A program made the position numbers and the translations under genes. Shown here in pieces: positions 24,900 through 33,250 of a stretch of 64,000 nucleotides of DNA; position 1 is the stretch's first letter; each line of letters opens with the position of its first letter. The stretch spans positions 124,001 through 188,000 of the forward strand of contig JAATGP010000035.1 of assembly GCA_015654635.1 (NCBI GenBank). The letters are read 5' to 3'. The stretch is from Alphaproteobacteria bacterium (GTDB lineage Bacteria > Pseudomonadota > Alphaproteobacteria > Micropepsales > Micropepsaceae). Below the pieces are notes generated by a model. That model did not search any database. It was not told the origin of the DNA and was given only the letters and a program-made list of their open reading frames with translations.

Positions 24900-26282
24900 T
24901 CAGGTCAGCGCGGCCAGCAGTTCGGCGGCAAATTGCGACAGCGTGTCGTCGCGCGCTCCCATCACCACGATGCGGTCGCCGGGCTTTGCCAGAGACAGAA
25001 TTTTCTCGCCGCTCTTGATCCGGTCGGAGCAGGAAATGGCCTTCCGCCCTCTGGCCGTTATGTCCGTCACGATCTCGCCGCTCGAAACGCTGCGGTCCAC
25101 CGTGCCGCCGAAATAAACCGGCTCCGGCATGACCAGCACGTCATCGTTTTTGAGATGCTGCGCGAAGACATCGACGAAGCCTTCGCGCATCAGCTTGAGC
25201 GGTCCGTAGCCATGCGGCTGGAACAGCACCAGCAAGCGGCCGGGAAAGTCGTGTAAGGTGGATAGCGTGGCGGCGATCTTATCGGGATTGTGGGCAAAAT
25301 CGTCGATCACCGTGACCCCACCCGCGCTGCCCACAAGTTCAAGGCGCCGCTTGACCCCTTGGAAATGCGACAATGCTTCGGCGGCATCGCTGAGCGGCAC
25401 GCCAGCCGCTCGGGCTGCGGTCATTGCCGCCAGTCCGTTCGCCGCATTGTGCCGGCCCGGCACGGGCAGCTTGACATAGACTTCACTGCCGCCTTCGCGC
25501 ACGGCAAAGGCGATACCATCCTGTGCCGGAACGATGTCGTGGCCGAAGATATGGGCGGCGGAGTCAGCAACGCTGAAAGTCAGTGCGTTGGGCCCTTTGA
25601 GGGCAGCGGCTTCGGCATTGTCAAGATTAACCACCGCTGTGGTGGCGCGGGCGAGGAAGCCAGCGAACAGCGTGCGTAGCTCTTCCATCGATTTGTGATC
25701 GTGGGCGATGTTGTTCAGTACTGCAATGTGTGGGTTGTAGAGCGCGATAGAGCCATCGCTTTCATCCACTTCGCTGACGAAGGCATCGCCTTTACCGACG
25801 ACGGCGCTGGCAAATGGGATTTCGGGGCGGATGAAGTTTTTCATCACCGCACCGTTCATGATCGTCGGCTCACGTCCAGTGGCATGCAGGATCCAGCCGA
25901 GCATGCCCGTCGTGGTCGACTTGCCGCTGGTCCCGGCGACGGCGATGCCGCAATGGGCTGCGTTGAACAGTTGGGCCAGGAGATGGGCCCGGGTCTCGAT
26001 AGGAGCACCGATGCGGTGTGCTGCGGCGACATCGGGCACGCTCGATTCCACGGCGGCGGAGACCACCATGGTGGTGGCCGGATCGCTGACACCGCTGCCG
26101 TCTTGGGGGTAAAGGGCAATGCCGTGTTGCTGCAGAAAGGTGAATTTCTCGGGCGTACGGCCTTGGTCGCGCGAACGGTCGGAGCCGGCGATCTCGGCGC
26201 CTTTGCCTTTCAGGATCAAGGCCAGCGGCAGCATCCCGCTGCCACCGATGCCGCAAAAGAAATAGCGCCTGTTCAGAGTCAT
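24900..26282 (-). CDS. Mur ligase family protein (MurC/Mpl-like)
   Basis: A 460-residue cytoplasmic ligase with the three Mur domains: UDP-binding N-terminal fold ([10 protein letters not shown], residues 8-17), central ATPase with P-loop GTSGKST (117-123) and EVDESDG, and C-terminal domain ([14 protein letters not shown]). It would join L-alanine (MurC) or a recycled tripeptide (Mpl) to UDP-MurNAc. It lies outside a cell-wall gene cluster and head-to-head with an LD-carboxypeptidase gene, which favours the Mpl-type recycling role; sequence alone does not settle this. Confidence 0.82.
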   Translation of the reverse strand: MTLNRRYFFCGIGGSGMLPLALILKGKGAEIAGSDRSRDQGRTPEKFTFLQQHGIALYPQDGSGVSDPATTMVVSAAVESSVPDVAAAHRIGAPIETRAHLLAQLFNAAHCGIAVAGTSGKSTTTGMLGWILHATGREPTIMNGAVMKNFIRPEIPFASAVVGKGDAFVSEVDESDGSIALYNPHIAVLNNIAHDHKSMEELRTLFAGFLARATTAVVNLDNAEAAALKGPNALTFSVADSAAHIFGHDIVPAQDGIAFAVREGGSEVYVKLPVPGRHNAANGLAAMTAARAAGVPLSDAAEALSHFQGVKRRLELVGSAGGVTVIDDFAHNPDKIAATLSTLHDFPGRLLVLFQPHGYGPLKLMREGFVDVFAQHLKNDDVLVMPEPVYFGGTVDRSVSSGEIVTDITARGRKAISCSDRIKSGEKILSLAKPGDRIVVMGARDDTLSQFAAELLAALT

Positions 26283-26324
26283 GACCCCGCCTTATAAGTG
26301 CAGCCACTGGATTGGGAAAGCCAA

Positions 26325-27149
26325 ATGGGCACAAAACGGATCGGCATTGTGGCACCCGCCGGACGCCTCGACCCTTTGCTTGCCGAGCGCTTGCGCCTCG
26401 TGGCGGGCGATGTCGAGCATGGACCACATCTTTTTCTGCATCCGCAGTGCTTTTTATCGGACGGCCATTTCGCCGGTGATGACGAGGCGCGGGCACGAGC
26501 TTTCCTCGATGTCGCCAATGACCCGCATTTCAACGCTGTTTGGATTGCCCGTGGCGGCTATGGCTCTTGCCGGATTGCCGAACGCGTTTTAGGCGAACTC
26601 AATGGTTATGCGCGCGAAAAACTCTATCTTGGTTACAGCGATGCCGGTTTTCTGTTGGCCGGACTTTACGCCAAGGGCTGCCGCGTCGCCCATGGCCCGA
26701 TGCCGGCCGATTTGGCCCGCCCAGGCGGTGAAGCGGCAGTGCTCCGCGCGTTATCTTGGCTGAATTCCGCCGATCCCGGTGCCCTAGAACCCTCTCTGGC
26801 CGATGGCTCGCCAGCCGCCGCCTTCAACATGGTTGTCCTCAGCCATTTGCTGGGTACGGCGTTGGAGCCTGATCTCACAGATCACGTGCTGATGCTGGAA
26901 GAGGTGTCGGAGTATCTCTACGCCATCGACCGAACCATGTTTCATCTCTCGGCCCATCTGGCGCTTCGTGGGCTAGCGGGTATCCGGCTGGGCAGGGTCA
27001 GTGATATCCTTCCTAATGATCCCGTCTTTGCAGAGAATGAAGAAGAGATCGTCAAACGCTGGTGTTCCAAGGCCCATATCCCCTATCTGGGCCGGGCCGA
27101 TATCGGGCATGATGCCGATAATAAGATCGTGCCGTTCGGATGGCGCTAG
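26325..27149 (+). CDS. ldcA: LD-carboxypeptidase (peptidase S66, LdcA-like)
   Basis: A 274-residue cytoplasmic serine peptidase that trims the terminal D-alanine from recycled muropeptides. The start MGTKRIGIVAPAG, the ARGGYG segment (75-80), the nucleophile elbow YLGYSDAGF with Ser105, and the later MLEEVSEYLYAIDR block with catalytic Glu are typical of family S66. ATG at 26325 is placed 5 bases after GGGAAAG; a GTG at 26298 is less likely. The start region is 42 bases from the divergent Mur ligase start, so the two probably share a regulatory region. Confidence 0.88.
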   Translation: MGTKRIGIVAPAGRLDPLLAERLRLVAGDVEHGPHLFLHPQCFLSDGHFAGDDEARARAFLDVANDPHFNAVWIARGGYGSCRIAERVLGELNGYAREKLYLGYSDAGFLLAGLYAKGCRVAHGPMPADLARPGGEAAVLRALSWLNSADPGALEPSLADGSPAAAFNMVVLSHLLGTALEPDLTDHVLMLEEVSEYLYAIDRTMFHLSAHLALRGLAGIRLGRVSDILPNDPVFAENEEEIVKRWCSKAHIPYLGRADIGHDADNKIVPFGWR

Positions 27150-27200
27150 TTTGGCCGCGCACTTTATCGGAAAACCGCTTCGCGCTTTTTCGATTGCGCT

Positions 27201-27444
27201 TTAAGCCATTTTGGGCTCGGCGCTGGCGCCCGTTTCGACGTGTAGGGTTTTGCCTTGCGGGAGCGTCAGATATTCACGGAAGCCCTTTGGAATTTTGACA
27301 GCAAAGCCGGTCTGCACGTCGTTGAGTTTGGCCCAAACTGGCAGGACTGAGCGGTACGCTGGTGTCAAAATTGGCCAGCATGGCCGCGTAATCCAAGCGG
27401 TCGTTGTGTTCGGTAATGGTGAGCCAGACATAACCGCTCCACAT
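27201..27444 (-). pseudogene. Possible frameshifted small gene
   Basis: Two minus-strand frames abut here. From ATG at 27444 a protein-like stretch reads MWSGYVWLTITEHNDRLDYA and runs to about 27340. In the next frame, LPVWAKLNDVQTGFAVKIPK continues to a stop at 27201 (ending TLHVETGASAEPKMA). Neither half is recognised; a single frameshift would join them into an 80-90 residue protein. This could also be chance. Confidence 0.25.
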
Positions 27445-27514
27445 CACTGCAAGAAAATGGAGATCACAACGATTACCCGGACGCTGGAGGAAATGCGGTT
27501 GGGGCTTGAAAAAC

Positions 27515-27529
27515 GTTCCTATTTTGTTC
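27515..27529. promoter_or_regulatory. LexA (SOS) box upstream of imuA
   Basis: GTTCCTATTTTGTTC matches the alphaproteobacterial LexA consensus GTTC-N7-GTTC exactly, 43 bases before the imuA GTG. It predicts damage-inducible expression of the whole imuA-imuB-dnaE2 unit. Confidence 0.88.
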
Positions 27530-27571
27530 TACCATGACCTTTCCTCTTATAAGCCCTAGCGGGCGGGTGTC

Positions 27572-28327
27572 GTGACCGGAACCAAGGAAAAAATCGCCAC
27601 GCTGCGGGCTGTGCTCGCTCCGACGGGGCGCGCGCAAAAACGGGTCTCGTTGGGCCGACTGGATGGCATCTTGAACGGAGGGCTGCGGCGCGGGGCTCTG
27701 CACGAGATTATTGCGCCCGCTTCGCATGAGGCGGCGGCTACGGGGTTTGCAACGGGGCTCGCCATCCGGCTCGGCGGGCCGGTTTTGTGGATCGCCCGGG
27801 ATTACGCCCTTCTCGAGCATGGGGTGCAGGCGGCCACGGGGCTGCTGGAGCTAGGCCTTGATCCGGCCCGCCTTATTCTCTTGCGGGTTCCTGATATGGC
27901 CAGCGCCTTGCGGGCGGCCATGGATGGGCTCTCCTGCGCCGCTCTTGGCTCGGTGGTGATCGAGCTTTCCGGCGAATCCAAGCTCCTAAATCTGGTGGCC
28001 TATCGCAAACTGGTTCTCGCTGCAGGGGATAGTGGGGTCACGGTGTTGCTGCTGCGTTTTTCGGCGTGGCCTGGCATTGGGGTGGCCGAAACTCGTTGGC
28101 TGATCCGGGCGGCGGGATCTGCAGAGGGCGATCATTGGGGCGGTCCGGTTTTCGCGGTGGAACTGCAGCGCAATCGGGCCGGCCCGGGCGGTTCGTGGAT
28201 TCTGGAATGGAGTTGTGACGATGGTGTCTTCCGGGATTTCTGGTGGCCGGCGGATCGTGGCGCTGTGGTTTCCGCAGCTAGCGAGCGATCGCCTGCAGCG
28301 GCGCTGGCGGACATCTCCGCCGCCTGA
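27572..28327 (+). CDS. imuA: ImuA, SOS mutagenesis protein (RecA-like)
   Basis: A 251-residue RecA-fold accessory protein for translesion synthesis. Seen: VSLGRLDGILNGGLRRGALHEI at about residues 25-46, typical of ImuA, and a strand-rich core with PVLWIARD and VVIELSGES. The Walker A motif is degenerate, as usual for ImuA. The start is GTG at 27572 behind GGGCGGG. It overlaps imuB by about 100 bases, which implies coupled translation. Controlled by the LexA box upstream. Confidence 0.87.
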   Translation: MTGTKEKIATLRAVLAPTGRAQKRVSLGRLDGILNGGLRRGALHEIIAPASHEAAATGFATGLAIRLGGPVLWIARDYALLEHGVQAATGLLELGLDPARLILLRVPDMASALRAAMDGLSCAALGSVVIELSGESKLLNLVAYRKLVLAAGDSGVTVLLLRFSAWPGIGVAETRWLIRAAGSAEGDHWGGPVFAVELQRNRAGPGGSWILEWSCDDGVFRDFWWPADRGAVVSAASERSPAAALADISAA

Positions 28328-29750
28328 TGCCGGTCTGCCGCTGGTTCTGGTTGCCAAAATCGACAATGCCATGCGGCTTACCGCCGTGGATCGCCGAGCG
28401 GCGCGGCTTGGTCTTGAGACCGGCATGGCCTTGGCGAGTGTGCATGCCCGGGTGCCGGCGCTCAAGGTGATGGCGGCCAATGAACCGGCCGATGCCAAAC
28501 TGCTAAGGCGTCTGGCGGATTGGTGTGACAGCTTTTCTCCTTTTGTAGCGCTTGATCCACCGCAGGGGCTCCTCCTCGATGTTACGGGCGCCAGCCATCT
28601 TTTTGGCGGGGAACTCGCCATGCTGGAGCGCTTGCGGGCGGCGCTTAAAAAGCAAGGCTTTGCCGTCACCGCAGCGCTGGCTGGGAGTGCCATAGCGGCG
28701 CGGGCACTGGCGCGGTATTGCGATGGGCTCATCGTGCCGTCGGGCGCTGATCAAGCGGCTATGGCGGGGCTTCCGGTCGAGGCTTTAGGGCTTGATCCAG
28801 CCATCGCCCAGGCCTTGCGCAAAGCCGGGTTGAAAAAGGTGGGGCAGGTGGTCTCGCGCAGCCGTGCCGAGCTGACTGCCCGCTTTGGCGCCAGCATGGT
28901 ATTCCGACTCGACAGCGCCTTGGGCAAGGCCGAAACGCCAATCTCGCCACGCTTGAAGCTGCCACCTTACCGGGTCGAACGCCGCTTTGCCGAACCTGTG
29001 GTCACTGAGAACATCATGCTCGCGACCATAAAGCAGCTGGCCGGGCATCTTTCCAAGACGCTGGAAGAACGCGGTGAGGGGGCACGCATGTTGGAAGCGG
29101 TGTTCTTCCGGGCGGATGGTCTCGTCCGCCGCCTCGCGGTTCAGACTGGGGCGCCAACACGCGATCCGGCTATTCTTGAGCGGCTTTTCCGCGAGAAGCT
29201 TGGCGCGCTCGCCGACCCGCTCGACCCTGGTTTCGGCTTCGATCTCATCCGCCTGGAGGCCTTGCACACAGAAGTTTGTCGCCGCGAGGCAAGCGATCTC
29301 GACAGCAGTGCTGCTGCTGACGAAAAGGAAATCTGCACTCTCATCGACCGGCTCGCGGCCCGCTTCGGAGGCCACCGTGTACTGCGCTTTCGCCCCAGCG
29401 ATACCCATATCCCGGAAAACGCATTTGCCGCGCTGCCAGCGCAGTATGCCCCCAACAACAAACTGGCGTGGAAATCCATGCGTGCCGCCCAAGAAACGCC
29501 ACGCCGGCCCTTGCGACTGATGCTGCCGGAGCCGGTCAGCATGCTGCCGGGTGAGGTAGTTCGCTTTCGTTGGCGTAGCGTGGTGCATGTGGTGCGCCGT
29601 CTGGAAGGGCCAGAACGCATCGCCATGGAATGGTGGCGCGCTCCCGGTCCTTCCCGCGATTATTTTCGCATGGAGGACGAAGAGGGCCGCCGCTTCTGGC
29701 TCTATCGCGAGGAGGGCGCGCGCTGGTTTCTGCAGGGGGTGTTCGCATGA
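28221..29750 (+). CDS. imuB: ImuB, Y-family polymerase-like protein
   Basis: About 509 residues with the Y-family DNA polymerase palm/fingers arrangement (RIVALWFPQLASDRL near the N terminus, SPFVALDPPQGLLLDVTGASHLFGG in the palm), a helix-hairpin-helix region (ALRKAGLKKVGQV) and a C-terminal extension. ImuB lacks the full acidic catalytic triad and serves as the hub linking ImuA and DnaE2 to the beta clamp. ATG at 28221 is used; a GTG two codons earlier is possible. The stop overlaps the dnaE2 start by ATGA. Confidence 0.9.
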   Translation: MVSSGISGGRRIVALWFPQLASDRLQRRWRTSPPPDAGLPLVLVAKIDNAMRLTAVDRRAARLGLETGMALASVHARVPALKVMAANEPADAKLLRRLADWCDSFSPFVALDPPQGLLLDVTGASHLFGGELAMLERLRAALKKQGFAVTAALAGSAIAARALARYCDGLIVPSGADQAAMAGLPVEALGLDPAIAQALRKAGLKKVGQVVSRSRAELTARFGASMVFRLDSALGKAETPISPRLKLPPYRVERRFAEPVVTENIMLATIKQLAGHLSKTLEERGEGARMLEAVFFRADGLVRRLAVQTGAPTRDPAILERLFREKLGALADPLDPGFGFDLIRLEALHTEVCRREASDLDSSAAADEKEICTLIDRLAARFGGHRVLRFRPSDTHIPENAFAALPAQYAPNNKLAWKSMRAAQETPRRPLRLMLPEPVSMLPGEVVRFRWRSVVHVVRRLEGPERIAMEWWRAPGPSRDYFRMEDEEGRRFWLYREEGARWFLQGVFA

Positions 29751-32700
29751 CGGCGTTTGCGGAAATTGCCGCCACCACCAATTTCTCCTTTCTGCGCGGA
29801 GCCTCGCATCCAGCCGAAATGGTGGGGACGGCGGCGGAGCTCGGCTATGCCGCCATCGGCATTGCCGATCGTAATTCTCTGGCTGGGGTGGTGCGTGCTT
29901 ATGCGGCTTGGCTGGAGATCGAAGGTCCAAAGCCCAAACTCCTGGTCGGTGCGCGGCTAGTTTTTGCCGACGGCACACCCGACATCGTGGCCTATCCCTC
30001 CGATCGCGCTGCCTATGGCCGCCTCTGCCGCCTTATCAGCATGGGCAAGCTGCGCGCCGCCAAAGGTGAGTGCATCCTCACTCTCGACGATTTTCTGGCG
30101 TGGCAAGACGGGCTGCTTGCCGTGGTGATGGCGCCGCGTTCGGGCCGGCTCCCGCAAGAACCCGAGCACAAACGCGTCTGGAACAACGCTACGGTCGGGA
30201 CCCCGCCGCATGTCTGGCAGGCGTGGGAGGCGGCCGATCTCCTGCCGCTCCTGGCTGAGCATATGCCCGGGCGGGTTTGGCTCGGCGTTTCCATGCCGCT
30301 GCAGGGCGATGATGCGCGCCGCCTCCGCCGCTGGCAGCACGTGGCAAAGGCTGGCGGTGTGCCTCTCATTGCCACCAATGATCCGCTCTATCATGCGCCC
30401 GAACGGCGCCCTTTGCAGGATGTGATTACCTGTATCCGTGAGCATGTGACGCTCGCCACCGCGGGGCGCCTCTTGGAGGCCAATGGCGAGCGGTATCTGA
30501 AAGCACCGTATGAGATGGCTGCGCTTTTTGCGGATGCCCCCGGCGCTGTAGCACAGACCATCCATCTGGCGGAGCGAGTCCATTTCAGCCTTGATCAGAT
30601 ACAATACAATTATCCCGACGAGCCCGTGCCGCATGGCAAGACCGCCCAAGGCCATCTGGAAGACCTTACCTGGGCAGGCGCCAATGAGCGCTATCATGGT
30701 TTCGTGCCGGACACGGTGCGCACCACGCTCGAAAAAGAGCTGCGCCTGATCGATCAGATGGAGATCGCACCGTACTTTCTCACCGTGCACGACATTGTTT
30801 CCTTCGCCAGGTGCAGAGGGATTCTATGCCAGGGCCGCGGCTCGTCGGCCAATTCGGCCGTCTGTTATGTGCTTGGCATCACCGCTGTCGATCCGATGCA
30901 GGTCGATTTGTTGTTCGAGCGCTTTGTTTCCCAGGAACGCAAAGAGCCGCCCGACATCGATGTCGATTTCGAGCATGAGCGTCGCGAGGAGGTGATCCAG
31001 GACATCTATGCGCGCTATGGCCGCCATCGCGCCGCGCTGGCCGCCACCGTCATTCGCTATCGCCCGCGCAGCGCCATCCGCGAGGTGGGTAAGGCCTTTG
31101 GCCTTACCGAGGATGTCACCGCCGCCTTGGCCTCGGGCGTCTGGGGCAGCTGGGGCGGCCGTCTCAAAGACGATGAGGTGCGCCAAGGTCTGCTCGATCC
31201 GCGAAACCATGTCGTCGCGCAAGCGGTCGCGATGGCCAATCTTCTCATAGGGTTTCCGCGCCATCTCTCTCAGCATGTCGGCGGCTTCGTCCTCACCCAT
31301 GATCGCCTCGACGAAATCGTGCCGGTGGGGCCCGCTACGATGGAGGATCGCTGGTTCATAGAATGGGACAAGGACGATATCGACACGTTGCGGATGATGA
31401 AGGTCGATGTCCTGGCGCTCGGTATGCTCACCTGCATCCACAAGGCTTTCGATCTCATCCGCCTGCATGAAGGCAAGAACTTAACGCTCGCAAGCGTACC
31501 CCGCGAGGAGGCTGGAGTTTACGCGATGCTGCAAGAGGGTGATGCTATCGGCGTTTTCCAGGTCGAAAGCCGGGCGCAGATGAACATGCTGCCGCGGCTG
31601 AGGCCAAAGGAGTTCTACGATCTCGTCATCGAAGTGGCGATTGTGCGCCCCGGCCCCATCCAAGGCGACATGGTGCATCCTTATCTCAGACGGCGTAAGG
31701 GAGACGAGAAGGTCACCTATCCCTCGCCGTCAGTGCAGCATGGGCCGCCGAACGAGCTTTATGACGTCCTGCACAAGACCATGGGCGTGCCGCTGTTTCA
31801 AGAACAGGCGATGAAGCTTGCCATCGTAGCGGCGAAGTTCACGCCGGAAGAGGCCAATGGGCTGCGCCGCGCCATGGCGACCTTCCGCAATGTCGGAACC
31901 ATCGACCGCTTCAAGGCGAAGCTGGTGGGCGGCATGGTCGCCCGCGGGTACGAGAAGGACTATGCCGAACGCTGCTTTCGCCAGATCGAAGGCTTCGGCT
32001 CTTACGGCTTTCCCGAAAGCCATGCGGCGAGCTTTGCCCATCTCGTCTATGTCTCAGCCTGGATCAAGAGACACCATCCGGCCGCCTTTTGCGCGGCGCT
32101 GCTCAATTCCCAGCCCATGGGCTTCTATGCTCCCGCCGAGATTGTGCGCGATGCCCGCGATCATGGCGTCGTGGTCCATCCCGTCGACGTCAATTTCAGC
32201 GCTTGGGACAACACGATTGAGCCCGGCCCCTCCGTGCGCTTGGGTTTTCGCCAAGTGGATGGTTTCCGCGAAGACTGGGCCAAAGCCATCGTGAGCCTCC
32301 GCGACAACGGCTATCAGAGTGTTGACAGCCTGGCCAAGCGCACGTCTCTGCCACGTCGTGCGCTCATCATCCTCGCCGATGCGGATTCTTTTCAATCCCT
32401 CGCCACAGACCGCCGCGAGATGCTGTGGGCGGTACGCCGCATTGCAGATACTTTTGGCCTGCCGCTGTTCGATGCCCAATTCGTGGAGGCTCAAGAGCCG
32501 GAAGTGATCGCTCCTCTGCCGGTCATGCCCCTCAGCGAACATGTGCTGGCCGATTACCAGATGCTGCGCCTCTCCTTACGAGCCCATCTGATGGAATTCC
32601 TGCGTGAGGTCTTCCGTGTCGAAGGCGTCATGAGCTGTGCCGAAATTAATCAAGCCGCAGATGGAATGAAGGCGGTGTCTGCTGGCATCGTGTTGGTGCG

Positions 32701-33013
32701 GCAAATGCCGGGGGATGCGGGTGTGGTTTTTGTAACATTGAGTGACGAGACCGGTGTCAGCAATGTTGTGGTATGGCCGCGTCTGGTCGAGATTTTTCGC
32801 CGCGAGATCATGGGCGCGCGATTGCTACTCGTTCACGGTAAGATTCAGAGGAGTCCCGAAGGCGTCGTCCATTTGGTCGCGGAGCGCGTTGTCGATCGCA
32901 CGGCCGAGTTGGAACGTCTGTCCGAGGACGAAGAGTCGCATGGCCAGGGTGCGCCCATGCACCGCCATCCCCGCAACCTTCGCATTGTGCCGAAATCGCG
33001 CGATTTTCACTAA
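29747..33013 (+). CDS. dnaE2: Error-prone DNA polymerase DnaE2 (ImuC)
   Basis: A 1088-residue C-family polymerase, the normal length for DnaE2. The N-terminal PHP domain starts FAEIAATTNFSFLRGASHP; the palm contains CQGRGSSANSAVCY and ERFVSQERKEPPDIDVDFEH with catalytic aspartates; the helix-hairpin-helix and OB regions follow (MNMLPRLRPKEFYDLVIE). It performs mutagenic translesion synthesis with ImuA and ImuB. ATG at 29747 overlaps the imuB stop; upstream in-frame sequence lies inside imuB and is rejected. No terminator was recognised after it. Confidence 0.93.
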   Translation: MTAFAEIAATTNFSFLRGASHPAEMVGTAAELGYAAIGIADRNSLAGVVRAYAAWLEIEGPKPKLLVGARLVFADGTPDIVAYPSDRAAYGRLCRLISMGKLRAAKGECILTLDDFLAWQDGLLAVVMAPRSGRLPQEPEHKRVWNNATVGTPPHVWQAWEAADLLPLLAEHMPGRVWLGVSMPLQGDDARRLRRWQHVAKAGGVPLIATNDPLYHAPERRPLQDVITCIREHVTLATAGRLLEANGERYLKAPYEMAALFADAPGAVAQTIHLAERVHFSLDQIQYNYPDEPVPHGKTAQGHLEDLTWAGANERYHGFVPDTVRTTLEKELRLIDQMEIAPYFLTVHDIVSFARCRGILCQGRGSSANSAVCYVLGITAVDPMQVDLLFERFVSQERKEPPDIDVDFEHERREEVIQDIYARYGRHRAALAATVIRYRPRSAIREVGKAFGLTEDVTAALASGVWGSWGGRLKDDEVRQGLLDPRNHVVAQAVAMANLLIGFPRHLSQHVGGFVLTHDRLDEIVPVGPATMEDRWFIEWDKDDIDTLRMMKVDVLALGMLTCIHKAFDLIRLHEGKNLTLASVPREEAGVYAMLQEGDAIGVFQVESRAQMNMLPRLRPKEFYDLVIEVAIVRPGPIQGDMVHPYLRRRKGDEKVTYPSPSVQHGPPNELYDVLHKTMGVPLFQEQAMKLAIVAAKFTPEEANGLRRAMATFRNVGTIDRFKAKLVGGMVARGYEKDYAERCFRQIEGFGSYGFPESHAASFAHLVYVSAWIKRHHPAAFCAALLNSQPMGFYAPAEIVRDARDHGVVVHPVDVNFSAWDNTIEPGPSVRLGFRQVDGFREDWAKAIVSLRDNGYQSVDSLAKRTSLPRRALIILADADSFQSLATDRREMLWAVRRIADTFGLPLFDAQFVEAQEPEVIAPLPVMPLSEHVLADYQMLRLSLRAHLMEFLREVFRVEGVMSCAEINQAADGMKAVSAGIVLVRQMPGDAGVVFVTLSDETGVSNVVVWPRLVEIFRREIMGARLLLVHGKIQRSPEGVVHLVAERVVDRTAELERLSEDEESHGQGAPMHRHPRNLRIVPKSRDFH

Positions 33014-33035
33014 ACGCGGCGCTCACATACGTTCG

Positions 33036-33051
33036 TTGTCCACAAAGACAA
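33036..33051. promoter_or_regulatory. Inverted repeat upstream of the first hydrogenase unit
   Basis: TTGTC-N6-GACAA, a perfect 5-bp inverted repeat 200 bases before the flavoprotein fusion gene. It resembles CRP/FNR-type spacing but is not a consensus FNR site (TTGAT-N4-ATCAA). The 9-mer ACAAAGACA inside it recurs at 37227-37235 before the second hydrogenase unit. Confidence 0.3.
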
Positions 33052-33250
33052 TCATGCATGCGTCGTATATGATATTTCGCAAAAGCGGGGCTGTTTGTCG
33101 CGACCGCCGCAATTTGCGTTTTTCGCTATATATCCGGAAGGACTCTGCGGTTAATCAGCAAGCGTAGAGGCCCTCACAGAACTGCGTGCCTCATGGTTCG
33201 CGTCCTGGCGTGGTCTCCTGCAAAACAAAAAACGAGCAGGGAACCAGATT

